Assembly: GCA_017548045.1 (NCBI GenBank)
Contig: JAFYNR010000033.1
Coordinates: 1 to 64,000 of the forward strand
Length of the DNA: 64,000 bases
Direction of reading: 5' to 3'
From: Clostridia bacterium
GTDB taxonomy: Bacteria > Bacillota > Clostridia > Oscillospirales > Acutalibacteraceae
Shown: positions 41,240-50,573 of the stretch, in pieces
Layout: every line of letters starts with the position of its first letter
How positions within the stretch are numbered: position 1 is the stretch's first letter
Made by a program: the position numbers and the translations under genes
Notes under the pieces: model-generated
Told to the model about the DNA's origin: nothing
The model's input: only the letters and a program-made list of their open reading frames with translations
Database searches by the model: none

Positions 41240-42124
41240 ATGAAAGTCAGAAAAGCAATTATTCCCGCCGCAGGTCTGGGCACAAGAGTTCTTCCTGCAT
41301 CAAAATCGGTACCCAAGGAAATGCTCAATATCGTTGACAAGCCCGCAATTCAGTATATCGTTGAAGAGGCTGTTGCCGCAGGTATCGAGGATATCCTTAT
41401 CATCACAAACAGAGGCAAGGGCGCAATCGAGGACCATTTCGACCATTCCTTTGAGCTTGAAGCAGGTCTTAAGGGTGTTCCTTCAAAGGAAAAGCTTTAT
41501 GAGGACGTTAAAGCTGTTGCAAACCTTGCAAACATATATTTCATCCGTCAGAAAGAAACAAAGGGGCTTGCCCATGCGCTTCTCTGCGGTAAATCCTTTG
41601 TAGGCGACGAGCCCTTTGCAGTGCTTTACGGCGACGACGTTATCGTTTCCGAAGACCCCGTTACCGCACAGCTTACCCGTTGCTATGAAAAATACGGCAA
41701 AGGTGTTGTAGGCGTGAACGAGGTTCCCGAAGAACTTATCCGCCTTTACTGCACTCTTGATGTTTCACCCATTGAGGGCGAGGACAGAGCAATGAACTGC
41801 ACAAGAATTATCGAAAAACCCACGCCCGACCAGATTCTTTCACTCTATGCTATTCTCGGAAGAATCGTTATGCCTCCCGAAACCTTCGACCTTATTGAAA
41901 AAGGTCTTGCCGCTACTCCCGAAGGCAAGGAATTCTACCTCACCGACGTTTTCACCGAACTCGGTATGGCAGGCAAGCTTCTTGCTTATGACTTTGACGG
42001 CAAGCGTTACGATATGGGTAACAAGCTGGGCATTATGAAGGCAAACTGTGAGGTTGCTCTCGATCACCCCGAAATCGGCGACGATTTCAAGGCTTACCTC
42101 AAGGAGCTTGTAAAAACCTTTTAA
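41240..42124 (+). CDS. galU: UTP-glucose-1-phosphate uridylyltransferase
   Basis: A 294-residue nucleotidyltransferase. IIPAAGLGTRVLPASKSVPKEM holds the UTP-binding GxGTR and catalytic lysine, and FAVLYGDDVI the metal-binding Asp pair. It makes UDP-glucose for surface glycans, glycolipid anchors and galactose use. GGAGG precedes the ATG at 41240. Product would feed the sugar-transferase type pathways nearby and also the galactose released by MelA, if a Leloir pathway exists elsewhere. Confidence 0.95.
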   Translation: MKVRKAIIPAAGLGTRVLPASKSVPKEMLNIVDKPAIQYIVEEAVAAGIEDILIITNRGKGAIEDHFDHSFELEAGLKGVPSKEKLYEDVKAVANLANIYFIRQKETKGLAHALLCGKSFVGDEPFAVLYGDDVIVSEDPVTAQLTRCYEKYGKGVVGVNEVPEELIRLYCTLDVSPIEGEDRAMNCTRIIEKPTPDQILSLYAILGRIVMPPETFDLIEKGLAATPEGKEFYLTDVFTELGMAGKLLAYDFDGKRYDMGNKLGIMKANCEVALDHPEIGDDFKAYLKELVKTF

Positions 42125-42134
42125 GCAACATAAA

Positions 42135-42161
42135 ACCCCGTGTTTTTTGTGAACACGGGGT
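42135..42161. terminator. Terminator after galU
   Basis: ACCCCGTGTT pairs with AACACGGGGT, with a T-rich tail on the plus strand. Also usable by the convergent gene. Confidence 0.83.
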
Positions 42162-42166
42162 AATTT

Positions 42167-43303
42167 TTATCTCTTTCTTATTGTTTTGAGATTGCCGAAT
42201 GATACTATATAGCTGTCTGCCGTTGAATCTGTTCTGGGCGGATAATCCGTTGAAATTATCTGCGCTTCGCTTTCAAATGCCTGTTCACGGCGTTCCTGCG
42301 AAACAGAATCAAACTTATCCGCACGGGTGCGTGCAATCACCTTTTTATCGTCAAGTTCTTCACGGATTTCAAGCAGATCTTCAGGTGCATTGCAAAGAAT
42401 GAAGGATGTGCAGTCACGGTCAATATCCGCTTCCCTGAGCATAGGGAACATGGCCTGTGTTTTTATTGACGGATCAATATTAATATACTTTTCGGTAACA
42501 CTTCCTTCGTGAAGAAGAACAAGTATTTTACCCCGCATATCACTGATTTTGCACCAGTCATCTGCCGCCCTCATCTCGCCAAAGGATGAATAGTCACGAA
42601 GCATATCCGCAGGTGTGAAAAGCTTTTCACCAAGAGTTTCTCTCAGCACTTTGTCAAGCTCAACGGCATAATCGACACTGAACGATTTCATGTTTTTCAT
42701 AGGCAGAAAGGAGCTTTTGGGTTCAATGATAATCGTTACGGGCAGATGACCCGGGTTATTATCGGACCACATGGCAATTTCTTTCATACCCAGCGCAAAA
42801 TCACTGCAATATGTTGACATTTCAAAATAAGGGCTGTGCATACAGGTGAAAGAAACCTGACCGTCGCAGTCAAAGGTTTCAATGTCAATTTCAAGGCTGC
42901 GGATACCACTGTTAAGCTGGTCGGTAGGTGTTTCACTCCAGAAATCGGCTTTCTTGCCGTTATAAATACCGAAGCTTATGCCCGAAAGACTGCTGAAAAG
43001 CTTTTTTGTTTCGTCAAAAGCCGGCGCCTGATAGCTGTTATGGGTTGCAAGGAAGCTTACTTCGTTAAACTTCATTCCCGATTTCAGCTCATCTTCAAGA
43101 TTTCCGTCAAAAAATGTTGCTTCGTCAACCGGCATAATTTCACCGTTTGCATATGCCTTTTCAAGGGCTTCGATACGGCTTATCTGATTGCTTCTGTCAA
43201 TTTCAAACAGCTCCGTATTCACCGAAAGCATTGTAAAAAACACTGTTATCAACGATATGAGTGACGGAAAAAATTCTACAATACGGCGGATAACTTCAAT
43301 CAT
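42167..43303 (-). CDS. PI-PLC-like phosphodiesterase (Ca2+-dependent type), exported
   Basis: A 378-residue protein. An N-terminal hydrophobic segment (residues 9-29) suggests export or anchoring. LATHNSYQAP (near residue 85) carries the first catalytic His. SGIRSLEIDIE (near 130) carries acidic metal ligands, and CMHSPY and VTIIIEPKSS follow. This set fits the PI-PLC-C1 group within the TIM-barrel phosphodiesterases. It may act on phosphoinositides or glycerophosphodiesters outside the cell. Start at 43303 with AAGGAGAG. Monocistronic between two terminators. Confidence 0.78.
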   Translation of the reverse strand: MIEVIRRIVEFFPSLISLITVFFTMLSVNTELFEIDRSNQISRIEALEKAYANGEIMPVDEATFFDGNLEDELKSGMKFNEVSFLATHNSYQAPAFDETKKLFSSLSGISFGIYNGKKADFWSETPTDQLNSGIRSLEIDIETFDCDGQVSFTCMHSPYFEMSTYCSDFALGMKEIAMWSDNNPGHLPVTIIIEPKSSFLPMKNMKSFSVDYAVELDKVLRETLGEKLFTPADMLRDYSSFGEMRAADDWCKISDMRGKILVLLHEGSVTEKYINIDPSIKTQAMFPMLREADIDRDCTSFILCNAPEDLLEIREELDDKKVIARTRADKFDSVSQERREQAFESEAQIISTDYPPRTDSTADSYIVSFGNLKTIRKR

Positions 43304-43372
43304 TTTTATTCTCTCCTTTTTCCAAATCGGAATAATTATATCATTTCTCCATAAAAAATCAAGGAAAAAAAT

Positions 43373-43400
43373 GACCTGCACGGTTCGTTCCGTGCAGGTC
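43373..43400. terminator. Terminator of the fucose operon
   Basis: GACCTGCACGG pairs with CCGTGCAGGTC. The A-rich flank (minus-strand T-run) lies on the operon's downstream side. Confidence 0.87.
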
Positions 43401-43412
43401 TTATTATTTTGA

Positions 43413-45209
43413 TTATTTGTAGAGAGGACCGTAGGTTTCGCAAGCTCTGAAGTCTGCGCCTTCAAGATCCTTTGTGCCGAATGCACCCCAGCAAGCGGGA
43501 CGGAAGATTTTCTCTTCGGGAACGTTGTGGAGGGCAACGGGGATACGGAGCATTGATGCCATTGTGATGATATCCGCACCGATGTGACCGTATGAAATAG
43601 CGCCGTGGTTTGCGCCCCAGTTATTCATAAGGTCATAGGCGCTCTTGAAGGGACCTTCGCCTGTGCATCTGGGAGCGAACCATGTGCAGGGCCATGTGTA
43701 GTCTGTTCTCTTCCAGATTGTATCTGAAACTTCGTCGGGAAGCTCAACGGTCCAGCCTTCAACAATCTGAAGAACGGGGCCGAGACCCTTAACAAGGTTA
43801 AGACGAATCATTGTTGCAGGCATTTCAGCTCGTGTAAGGAAGCGTGATGAATATCCGCCGCCTCTGAAGTAACCGTTATCTGCCGCATTCCAGGTTGTTG
43901 CGTTGATAATCTTTTCTGCATCTTCTTCGGTAACGTTGTACCATTCTTTCATAATGCCGTTGCCGTTTTCGTCCTTAACCTCACCGCAAGCGTCAAGGCA
44001 GCAGGCACCTGAGTTGATAAGGTGGATAAATCCGCCTGCATCCTTAGCCTTGCCTTCGATATCATAGCCCGTAACTCTCTTGACAGCGTCTGCACTCCAA
44101 TGAGTACGAACGTCGGCAAACATCTGAGGTCTGTTTGTAAGTAATTTCATAAAGAGCATACCGATGCCGTTGAGAACGTCGTTTTCGGTTGCAAGGATAT
44201 AGGGCTCTCTTACGCCTTCCCAGTCAAATGAAGTGTTGAGAAGTGCTTCTGCAAAGTCAGCGTTGGGATAGAAGTCTGTCCACTGTCTCTGACCCTGGAA
44301 GCCTGCGGCAATAGCGTTGTGGCCGACTGCTTCTTCTTCACAGCCTTCGGGAAGATTTTCGTTGCCGTTCATAAGGTCCTTGATGATACACATCATCTTA
44401 ACAACGAATTCCCAATCCTTTTCCTTCTCTTCGTCGCTCTTCTTTACAAAATCGGGGTTCTTATCGAAGCCTTCCTTACACTTTGCCTTTGTCCATGCAA
44501 GAGCCTTCTGATATTCTTCTTCGTTGTAGATGCCCTCGGACATTCGGCGGATAATTTCAACCTCATCAACGGATTCAACACGGAGACCGAGATATTCTTC
44601 AAGGAAATCGGGGTCGATAACCGAGCCTGCAATACCCATACAGGTTGAACCGATCTGGAGATAGCTCTTGCCTCTCATTGTTGCGGCGGCAACAGCTGAA
44701 CGGCCGAAGCGGAGAAGCTTTTCCTGAACATCGGCGGGGATTGTTGTGTCGTCAGCATCCTGAACGTCCTTGCCGTAGATACCGAATGCAGGGAGACCCT
44801 TCTGAGCATGAGCTGCAAGAACCGATGCAAGATAAACAGCACCGGGTCTTTCGGTAGCATTGAAGCCCCATACACCTTTGATTGTCATGGGATCCATATC
44901 CATTGTTTCTGAGCCGTAGCACCAGCAGGGAGTAACTGAAAGAGTGATGTCAACACCCTCTTTCTTGAACTTTGCTGCGCAGGCTGCTGCCTCTGCAACA
45001 CGGCCGATTGTTGTGTCAGCGATAACAACCTTTACGGGTTCGCCGTTTGAATAGCGGAGATTTTCCTCAAAAAGAGCCTTGGCAGCCTTTGCCATATTCA
45101 TTGTCTGCTCTTCGAGTGAACCTCTTACGTTAAGAGGACCTCTTCTTCCGTCGATAGTGGGGCGAATACCGATAACGGGATAATCGCCGATAAGTCTGCT
45201 TTTTGCCAT
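43413..45209 (-). CDS. fucI: L-fucose isomerase
   Basis: A 598-residue enzyme of standard FucI length. It starts with [17 protein letters not shown], contains [12 protein letters not shown] and [15 protein letters not shown], and ends with [12 protein letters not shown], so the whole three-domain fold is present. It converts L-fucose (and D-arabinose) to the ketose with Mn2+. AAGGAAG precedes the ATG. It is the last gene of the operon, after the kinase and mutarotase, and ends at a terminator. Confidence 0.96.
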   Translation of the reverse strand: MAKSRLIGDYPVIGIRPTIDGRRGPLNVRGSLEEQTMNMAKAAKALFEENLRYSNGEPVKVVIADTTIGRVAEAAACAAKFKKEGVDITLSVTPCWCYGSETMDMDPMTIKGVWGFNATERPGAVYLASVLAAHAQKGLPAFGIYGKDVQDADDTTIPADVQEKLLRFGRSAVAAATMRGKSYLQIGSTCMGIAGSVIDPDFLEEYLGLRVESVDEVEIIRRMSEGIYNEEEYQKALAWTKAKCKEGFDKNPDFVKKSDEEKEKDWEFVVKMMCIIKDLMNGNENLPEGCEEEAVGHNAIAAGFQGQRQWTDFYPNADFAEALLNTSFDWEGVREPYILATENDVLNGIGMLFMKLLTNRPQMFADVRTHWSADAVKRVTGYDIEGKAKDAGGFIHLINSGACCLDACGEVKDENGNGIMKEWYNVTEEDAEKIINATTWNAADNGYFRGGGYSSRFLTRAEMPATMIRLNLVKGLGPVLQIVEGWTVELPDEVSDTIWKRTDYTWPCTWFAPRCTGEGPFKSAYDLMNNWGANHGAISYGHIGADIITMASMLRIPVALHNVPEEKIFRPACWGAFGTKDLEGADFRACETYGPLYK

Positions 45210-45245
45210 TGTAATCTTCCTTTCTATGTTTGGTGAATTTAAATT

Positions 45246-46712
45246 TTATTTAATTACCGCCTTGAATCTCTCGTATGCCTCTGCCCAGGCTTCTGCGTTT
45301 TCGGGAGAATACTCTACTGTTTTTTCGCTTGCCTTAACAACTTTTCTTGCCTGCTCAATGCTTTCCAGCGCACCGCAGGAGAGAAGCTGAACTGCAATGT
45401 TGCCCAGAACGGTTGCTTCAATGGGGCCTGCCACTACTTTACGGTTACAGGATGAAGCGGTCATCTGACAGAGGAGCGTATCCTTTGTTCCGCCACCGAT
45501 AACGTGAATTGCAGGGTAGGTCTTACCTGTGCAGTCTTCAAGGTTTTCAAGTGTCAGGCGGTATTTCATTGCAAGGCTTTCGTAAATGCAACGCATAACC
45601 TCGCCGACACCCTCGGGAACGGGCTGACCCGTCTTTTTGCAGTAATCACGGACACGCTGAGGAATGTTGCCGTGTGCCACAAACTCAGGTGCATCGGGAT
45701 CAATAAAGCACTTGAAGGGCTCTGCCGCAAGGGCAAGCTTTTCGAGGTCGGCATAGGAATAGTCGCTGCCGTGTCTGTTCCAGTGACGGCGGCTTTCCTG
45801 AATAAGCCACAGTCCGATAATATTTTTAAGGAAGCCTACGGTTGCACCGTAGCCGCCTTCGTTGGTAACGTTCATTGCAACGGATTTTTCGTTGACGATG
45901 GGTTCGTCAAGCTCTGTTCCGAAAAGCGACCAGGTACCGCTTGAAAGGAAGGCAAAATCCTTGCTTTCCGCAGGAACGGCAGTCAGCGCGCTTTGCGTAT
46001 CGTGACCGCATACGCTGATAACGTCAACCTCGTCAATGCCGCATTCCTCGCAGATATCCTTGCGTACCTTGCCCAGAATACTGCCCGAAGGCTTGATTTC
46101 GCCAAGCAGACGGGAAGGGATTCCCAGTCTGTCAAGAATACCCGTTGCCCAGCCCTTTGTTTTGATATCAACCATCTGTGAGGTGGTTGCGATTGAATAT
46201 TCGGTAGTCATTTTACCCGTCAGCATATAACCGAAAAGGTCGGGCATAAAGAGAAGTCTGTCAGCTCTTTCGAGAATATGGGGACGGTATTTTTTCAGTG
46301 CATAAAGCTGATATACGGTGTTAAGCTCCATAAACTGAATGCCCGTTGCACCGTAAAACTCTTCGTTGGGAACGGTTTTTGCACATTCCTCAATAAGACC
46401 AACCGTTCTTTCGTCACGGTAATGAACGGGGTTCTCAAGCAGACAGCCGAATTCATCAATCAGACCGAAGTCAACACCCCAGGTATCAATACCGATGCTG
46501 TCAAATCCGCCTGCAAGCTTTGCCTTGACGATGCCCTGCTTGATATCGTAAAAAAGACGCAGAACATCCCAATACATTGTATCCCCCACCTTGACGGGGT
46601 CGTTGGAGAAACGGTGAACCTCTTCAAGGCTGATTTTTTCGCCGTCAAAGCTACCGATAATGGCTCTGCCGCTTGAAGCACCGAAGTCAATGGCTAATAC
46701 TCTTTTTTCCAT
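45246..46712 (-). CDS. FGGY-family kinase, rhamnulokinase-like (probable fuculokinase)
   Basis: A 488-residue sugar kinase. AIDFGASSGRAIIG is the phosphate-1 motif in the form typical of RhaB, GIDTWGVDFGLID gives the catalytic Asp region, and the second FGGY motif is near residue 380 (IHVIGGGTKDTLLCQ). By sequence it resembles L-rhamnulokinase more than E. coli FucK, but it lies between fucU and fucI, so L-fuculose is the expected substrate. Its ATG overlaps the fucU stop (TAATG). Confidence 0.88.
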   Translation of the reverse strand: MEKRVLAIDFGASSGRAIIGSFDGEKISLEEVHRFSNDPVKVGDTMYWDVLRLFYDIKQGIVKAKLAGGFDSIGIDTWGVDFGLIDEFGCLLENPVHYRDERTVGLIEECAKTVPNEEFYGATGIQFMELNTVYQLYALKKYRPHILERADRLLFMPDLFGYMLTGKMTTEYSIATTSQMVDIKTKGWATGILDRLGIPSRLLGEIKPSGSILGKVRKDICEECGIDEVDVISVCGHDTQSALTAVPAESKDFAFLSSGTWSLFGTELDEPIVNEKSVAMNVTNEGGYGATVGFLKNIIGLWLIQESRRHWNRHGSDYSYADLEKLALAAEPFKCFIDPDAPEFVAHGNIPQRVRDYCKKTGQPVPEGVGEVMRCIYESLAMKYRLTLENLEDCTGKTYPAIHVIGGGTKDTLLCQMTASSCNRKVVAGPIEATVLGNIAVQLLSCGALESIEQARKVVKASEKTVEYSPENAEAWAEAYERFKAVIK

Positions 46713-47137
46713 TACTGAATTACAACACCTTTTTTGAGAATAATGTTTGCATAGATTGCTGTTTCACCTGTTGCGATAACCGCATATGCTTTCTTTGCTC
46801 TGTCATAGAAAGCAAAACGCTCAACAAGTTCGATATTCTTTTCGCCTTCTTCGGCAATAATAGTCTTTTTATAGTCACTCCAGATGGGAGGAGGATTTGA
46901 AGCATCGCCGTTGTCCATAAGTGCAACGGGAGCATCAACATAAGTGTCAAGGGGCATAAGTTTAAGAATGGCGGCAAGAATTTCGTCAACACCGTGACCG
47001 TCAAGGCGTACAAGACGCTGAGCTATTGATGCTGAAGGGAAGTTACCGTCGCCGATAACGATTTCGTCGCCGTGGCCCATTTCCATAAGAATTTTAAGAA
47101 GCTCGGGTGAGATGATGGGAGAGATGTTTTTAAGCAT
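46712..47137 (-). CDS. fucU: L-fucose mutarotase
   Basis: A 141-residue RbsD/FucU protein: ISPELLKILMEMGHGDEIVIGDGNFP with the catalytic His at about 22, and GDASNPPPIWSDY. It interconverts alpha- and beta-L-fucose so that FucI receives the right anomer. AAAGGAT before the ATG. Twenty bases after the ABC exporter gene and overlapping the kinase start. FucU rather than RbsD is chosen from the neighbours and the length. Confidence 0.93.
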   Translation of the reverse strand: MLKNISPIISPELLKILMEMGHGDEIVIGDGNFPSASIAQRLVRLDGHGVDEILAAILKLMPLDTYVDAPVALMDNGDASNPPPIWSDYKKTIIAEEGEKNIELVERFAFYDRAKKAYAVIATGETAIYANIILKKGVVIQ

Positions 47138-47157
47138 AGTGATTTATCCTTTCTTTA

Positions 47158-48927
47158 TTACATAGTTGCATACATACTGTACATATTGCTGTATATTCCG
47201 CCCTTTGCCATAAGCTCCGAATGGCTTCCCTGCTCTGCAATGCCATCCTCCGTGAGAACAACAATTTCATCTGCGTTGCGGATTGTGGTAAGTCTGTGGG
47301 CAATGGTAAGGGTTGTTCTTCCTTTTGCAAGGCGTTCAAGGGATTCCTGAACAAGCTTTTCGCTTTCGTTATCCAGTGCGGAGGTTGCTTCGTCAAGCAG
47401 CAGCACGGGAGGATTTTTGAGGAATACACGGGCAATCGAAATTCTCTGCTTCTGACCGCCCGAAAGCTTTACGCCTCTTTCACCTACGTAGGTATCGTAG
47501 CCGTTGGGCAGTGCACTTATGAAATCGTGAGCACCCGCTTTTTTTGCGGCTTCGACGATTTCTTCGTCGGTAGCATCGGATTTGCCGTAGATAAGGTTAT
47601 CACGGATTGTACCCGAGAAAAGATATACGTCCTGAGCAACAACACCGATATTCGAGCGCAGTGAACGCAGGGTGATATCCTTTATATTTTTACCGTCAAG
47701 AAGAATTTCGCCGCTTTCAGCTTCATAGAAACGGGGAATAAGGTTGCAAAGCGTTGTCTTGCCGCCGCCGCTGGGACCTACAAGGGCAACGTTGCCGCCC
47801 TTTCTGATGTGAAGATTAAGGTTGTTGAGGATTTCTCTTTCGCCCTTAACGTAGCTAAAGGATACGTCTCTGAATTCAATTTCACCCTGAACCTCACCGA
47901 TATCAACGGCATTCTCATCATCCTTGATATCGGGAACTTCATCCATAATTTCAACAAAGCGTTCAACGCCTGTTATGCCGCGGCTGAACTGCTCGCTGAA
48001 ATCAACGATTGTACGGATTGAGCCTAAAAGTGTTGAAATAAGCAAAAGGCTTGCCGCAAAATCACCCGTTGAAACCTTGCCGTCCTTCATAAGCAAAGCA
48101 CCGACTGCGATAACGCATATGTAGGTTATGCCGTCAAGAAGCTTGACCGTTGCGTGGAACTGCGACATATACTGATGGCTCTTGTTCCTTATTTCGGTAT
48201 ATTTTACATTGCCCTTGGCGAATTTTTCTTTCTCAACCTTTTCGTTGGTGAAGGAGCGCACAACTCTTACGCCGAGCAGGCTGTCCTCAAGCCTTGCGTT
48301 GATTTCGCCGACCTGATGGCGACCTTCCTTGAAGGTATCACGCATTTTTGTTCTCGATTTTTTCGTGAACACCACCATAAACGGAATAAGAATAAACACC
48401 GTGACGGCAAATCGGATATCCATTGATGCAAAAATATAGAAGCTTGCAAAGAATTTAACCAGCGTCATAAGCAGCATTTCGGGGAAATGATGCGCCCATT
48501 CTGCAACGTCGAAAAGGTCCGACGTCATTCTGCTCATGAGCTGACCCACTTTGGTGTTGTCAAAAAACGTGAACGAGAGGGTCTGCAGGTGGTCAAACAT
48601 ATCTTCACGCATTGAATTTTCGATTTTTGTGCCCATCTTGTGACCCAGATATGACTGGCAGTAGCTTGCAAGGCTGTCCAGCGCTCTGAGCGCAATATAG
48701 GCGGCGGCAATCATAAGAATAAGATTGGTCGTAAGATTTGCAGGGTCGTTAACCTCGGTGTCCGTTATCCTTCTCACTATCAGGGGAAGTGCAATTTCGC
48801 ACGCGGCAGAAACCGATGCACAGAGAAGCACAACAAGCTCTGTTCCGAGGTGCTTTTTAAGGTACGGAAAAAATCTTTTCATCAGCCTGAGATTTTTCCC
48901 TTTCTCCTTTTTCATTTTCTTCTCCAT
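47158..48927 (-). CDS. ABC exporter, fused permease and ATPase (MsbA/LmrA-like)
   Basis: A 589-residue half-transporter. Six membrane segments (residues about 20-310) precede the ATPase, with GPSGGGKTTL (Walker A), LSGGQKQRI and PVLLLDEATSALD (Walker B). It works as a homodimer in multidrug, lipid or peptide export. The ATG at 48927 has GGGTGA upstream; the ATG at 48915 has GGAG six bases upstream and is a realistic alternative. Its position 20 bases before fucU makes it part of the fucose transcript, although exporters are not expected there. Confidence 0.92.
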   Translation of the reverse strand: MEKKMKKEKGKNLRLMKRFFPYLKKHLGTELVVLLCASVSAACEIALPLIVRRITDTEVNDPANLTTNLILMIAAAYIALRALDSLASYCQSYLGHKMGTKIENSMREDMFDHLQTLSFTFFDNTKVGQLMSRMTSDLFDVAEWAHHFPEMLLMTLVKFFASFYIFASMDIRFAVTVFILIPFMVVFTKKSRTKMRDTFKEGRHQVGEINARLEDSLLGVRVVRSFTNEKVEKEKFAKGNVKYTEIRNKSHQYMSQFHATVKLLDGITYICVIAVGALLMKDGKVSTGDFAASLLLISTLLGSIRTIVDFSEQFSRGITGVERFVEIMDEVPDIKDDENAVDIGEVQGEIEFRDVSFSYVKGEREILNNLNLHIRKGGNVALVGPSGGGKTTLCNLIPRFYEAESGEILLDGKNIKDITLRSLRSNIGVVAQDVYLFSGTIRDNLIYGKSDATDEEIVEAAKKAGAHDFISALPNGYDTYVGERGVKLSGGQKQRISIARVFLKNPPVLLLDEATSALDNESEKLVQESLERLAKGRTTLTIAHRLTTIRNADEIVVLTEDGIAEQGSHSELMAKGGIYSNMYSMYATM

Positions 48928-49020
48928 ATCTCTTTCACCCTTTTATCTGCTAAAGTGCTATTATATATTATGTAACAAATTTTGGTTTTTGTAAAGTGTT
49001 TTCACAAGAAAAAATGAGGT

Positions 49021-49049
49021 TTGACATTTGTTTTTTTCTTTGTTAGAAT
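49021..49049 (+). promoter_or_regulatory. Promoter of the phosphoesterase gene
   Basis: TTGACA and TAGAAT are separated by 17 bases. The predicted transcript starts near 49056, right at the ribosome binding site AAGGAGGAG, giving a 5' untranslated region of only about 16 bases. Confidence 0.75.
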
Positions 49050-49071
49050 GAAAACCAAGGAGGAGATACTT

Positions 49072-50493
49072 ATGAAAAAAATCATTGCTTTTTTGCTTGC
49101 CGCCGCAATGCTTTTAAGCTGCGGAAGCACCTCTTTTGCCTTTGATGATAAGTCAATGACAGAGGATGAATGGAAAGAGGTTTACGCAGATCTTCGTGAC
49201 GAAAACACTCTGCCCATACTCTGTGTAGGTGCGGACGAAACTCAGCTCAACATCTGCTGGCACGCAGCAAAAGACAAGGCTCAGCCCAAGGTAAGGCTTG
49301 CAAAAAATCTGTCGATGTCGGATTATGTTGAATTTACGGGTGAAACCACTCCTGCAGAAAACGATGAACAGCTTGTATGCCGTGTCACAATGACAGGCAT
49401 TGAAGAGAACACAACGTACTATTATCAGTGGCTTGCCGAGGACGGATGGAGCGAGGCTTGTAAATACGAATCAAAGGGCTTTGAAAGCTACAAAATGATG
49501 CTTATCGGAGATATTCAGATAGGCGGTCAGTCAACGGATAACCCCGAAGAACAGTCACGAATCGGGTACGTATGGCAAAGTGTTCTTGATGAGGCACTTT
49601 CAAAGAACCCCGATATAAGCTTTTTGCTTTCACCCGGCGACAACACCTCAACGGGCAAAGCCGCCGATGAGTGGCAGACCCTTCTTATGCCTGAATATAC
49701 GAGAAGCCTGCCTATGGCTCTTGCAATCGGCAACCACGATAAAAAGGGTATGATGTACGATTATTACACACATATGCCCAACGAGTATTTCGGCAAATAT
49801 TTCACGGGACTTGACCGTGATTTCTGGTTCCGCTACGGCGACGTGCTTTATCTTGTGTTCGATGCCTGCTCAGGCTCGGCGGCAGACCACAGAGCTATGG
49901 TGGAAGAAGCCGTAAAGGCGAATCCCGACGCAAAATGGCGTATCGGCGTTATGCATCAGGGTCTTTATGCGCCCGGAATTGCAGCCCTTGAGCCCGAAAC
50001 GGGAATACTCCTCAATGCCGTATTCCAGCCCATATTCTCAATGTATGACCTTGATATGGTATTCACGGGCCACACCCATATGCAGGGCAGAAGCCACTTT
50101 ATAAAAGACGGCATTGTTGTAGGCAAGGCTGAAAGCGGCAAGACCTACGCCGACCCCAGCGGCATTGTTTACCTTAACACAAATGCCTGCTGCGATCAGG
50201 GCTCAATCGAAGGCTCATATAAATGGCCTCACACCGCATATTCATTTGAAAACGCAGATGTAACAACATATTCAACCATCGAATTCACCGAATCAACTAT
50301 GTCGGTAAAAACTTTCAGAGGCGATAACAGCGAGCTTCTTGACAGCATCACAATCGAGAAAACCGAGAATTTCAAGGCAAGACCCGTAAGCACATTCATC
50401 CGCACCGCACTTTACAAAGCGGTTGAAGTTCTGGGACTTGTATATATGAGAATAGACGAGGTTGTTGTTGCAATCAGAGGCGGACATTTTTAA
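49072..50493 (+). CDS. Exported metallophosphoesterase, purple-acid-phosphatase-like
   Basis: A 473-residue protein. The signal segment (residues 1-24) holds LLSCGS and AFA, so it may be a lipoprotein or a cleaved secreted protein. A fibronectin-type N-terminal domain (about 40-145) precedes the phosphoesterase core with GDIQIGGQ, SPGDNTS, IGNHDKK, MHQG and FTGHTHM, giving all metal ligands. Such enzymes release phosphate from extracellular esters. Monocistronic: its own promoter upstream, terminator at 50542. Start chosen at 49072 because AAGGAGG is correctly spaced. Confidence 0.88.
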   Translation: MKKIIAFLLAAAMLLSCGSTSFAFDDKSMTEDEWKEVYADLRDENTLPILCVGADETQLNICWHAAKDKAQPKVRLAKNLSMSDYVEFTGETTPAENDEQLVCRVTMTGIEENTTYYYQWLAEDGWSEACKYESKGFESYKMMLIGDIQIGGQSTDNPEEQSRIGYVWQSVLDEALSKNPDISFLLSPGDNTSTGKAADEWQTLLMPEYTRSLPMALAIGNHDKKGMMYDYYTHMPNEYFGKYFTGLDRDFWFRYGDVLYLVFDACSGSAADHRAMVEEAVKANPDAKWRIGVMHQGLYAPGIAALEPETGILLNAVFQPIFSMYDLDMVFTGHTHMQGRSHFIKDGIVVGKAESGKTYADPSGIVYLNTNACCDQGSIEGSYKWPHTAYSFENADVTTYSTIEFTESTMSVKTFRGDNSELLDSITIEKTENFKARPVSTFIRTALYKAVEVLGLVYMRIDEVVVAIRGGHF

Positions 50494-50541
50494 GTTCAAA
50501 GTGCAGAGTGCAAAGAGTAATGTAATACGGTATAAACATCA

Positions 50542-50572
50542 AAAAACCGCTCCGAAAAATCGGAGCGGTTTT
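50542..50572. terminator. Bidirectional terminator, copy 1 of an identical pair
   Basis: CCGCTCCGA pairs with TCGGAGCGG around AAAA, flanked by A- and T-runs. The 31-base sequence is identical to the one at 51705-51735. Confidence 0.9.
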
Positions 50573-50573
50573 C

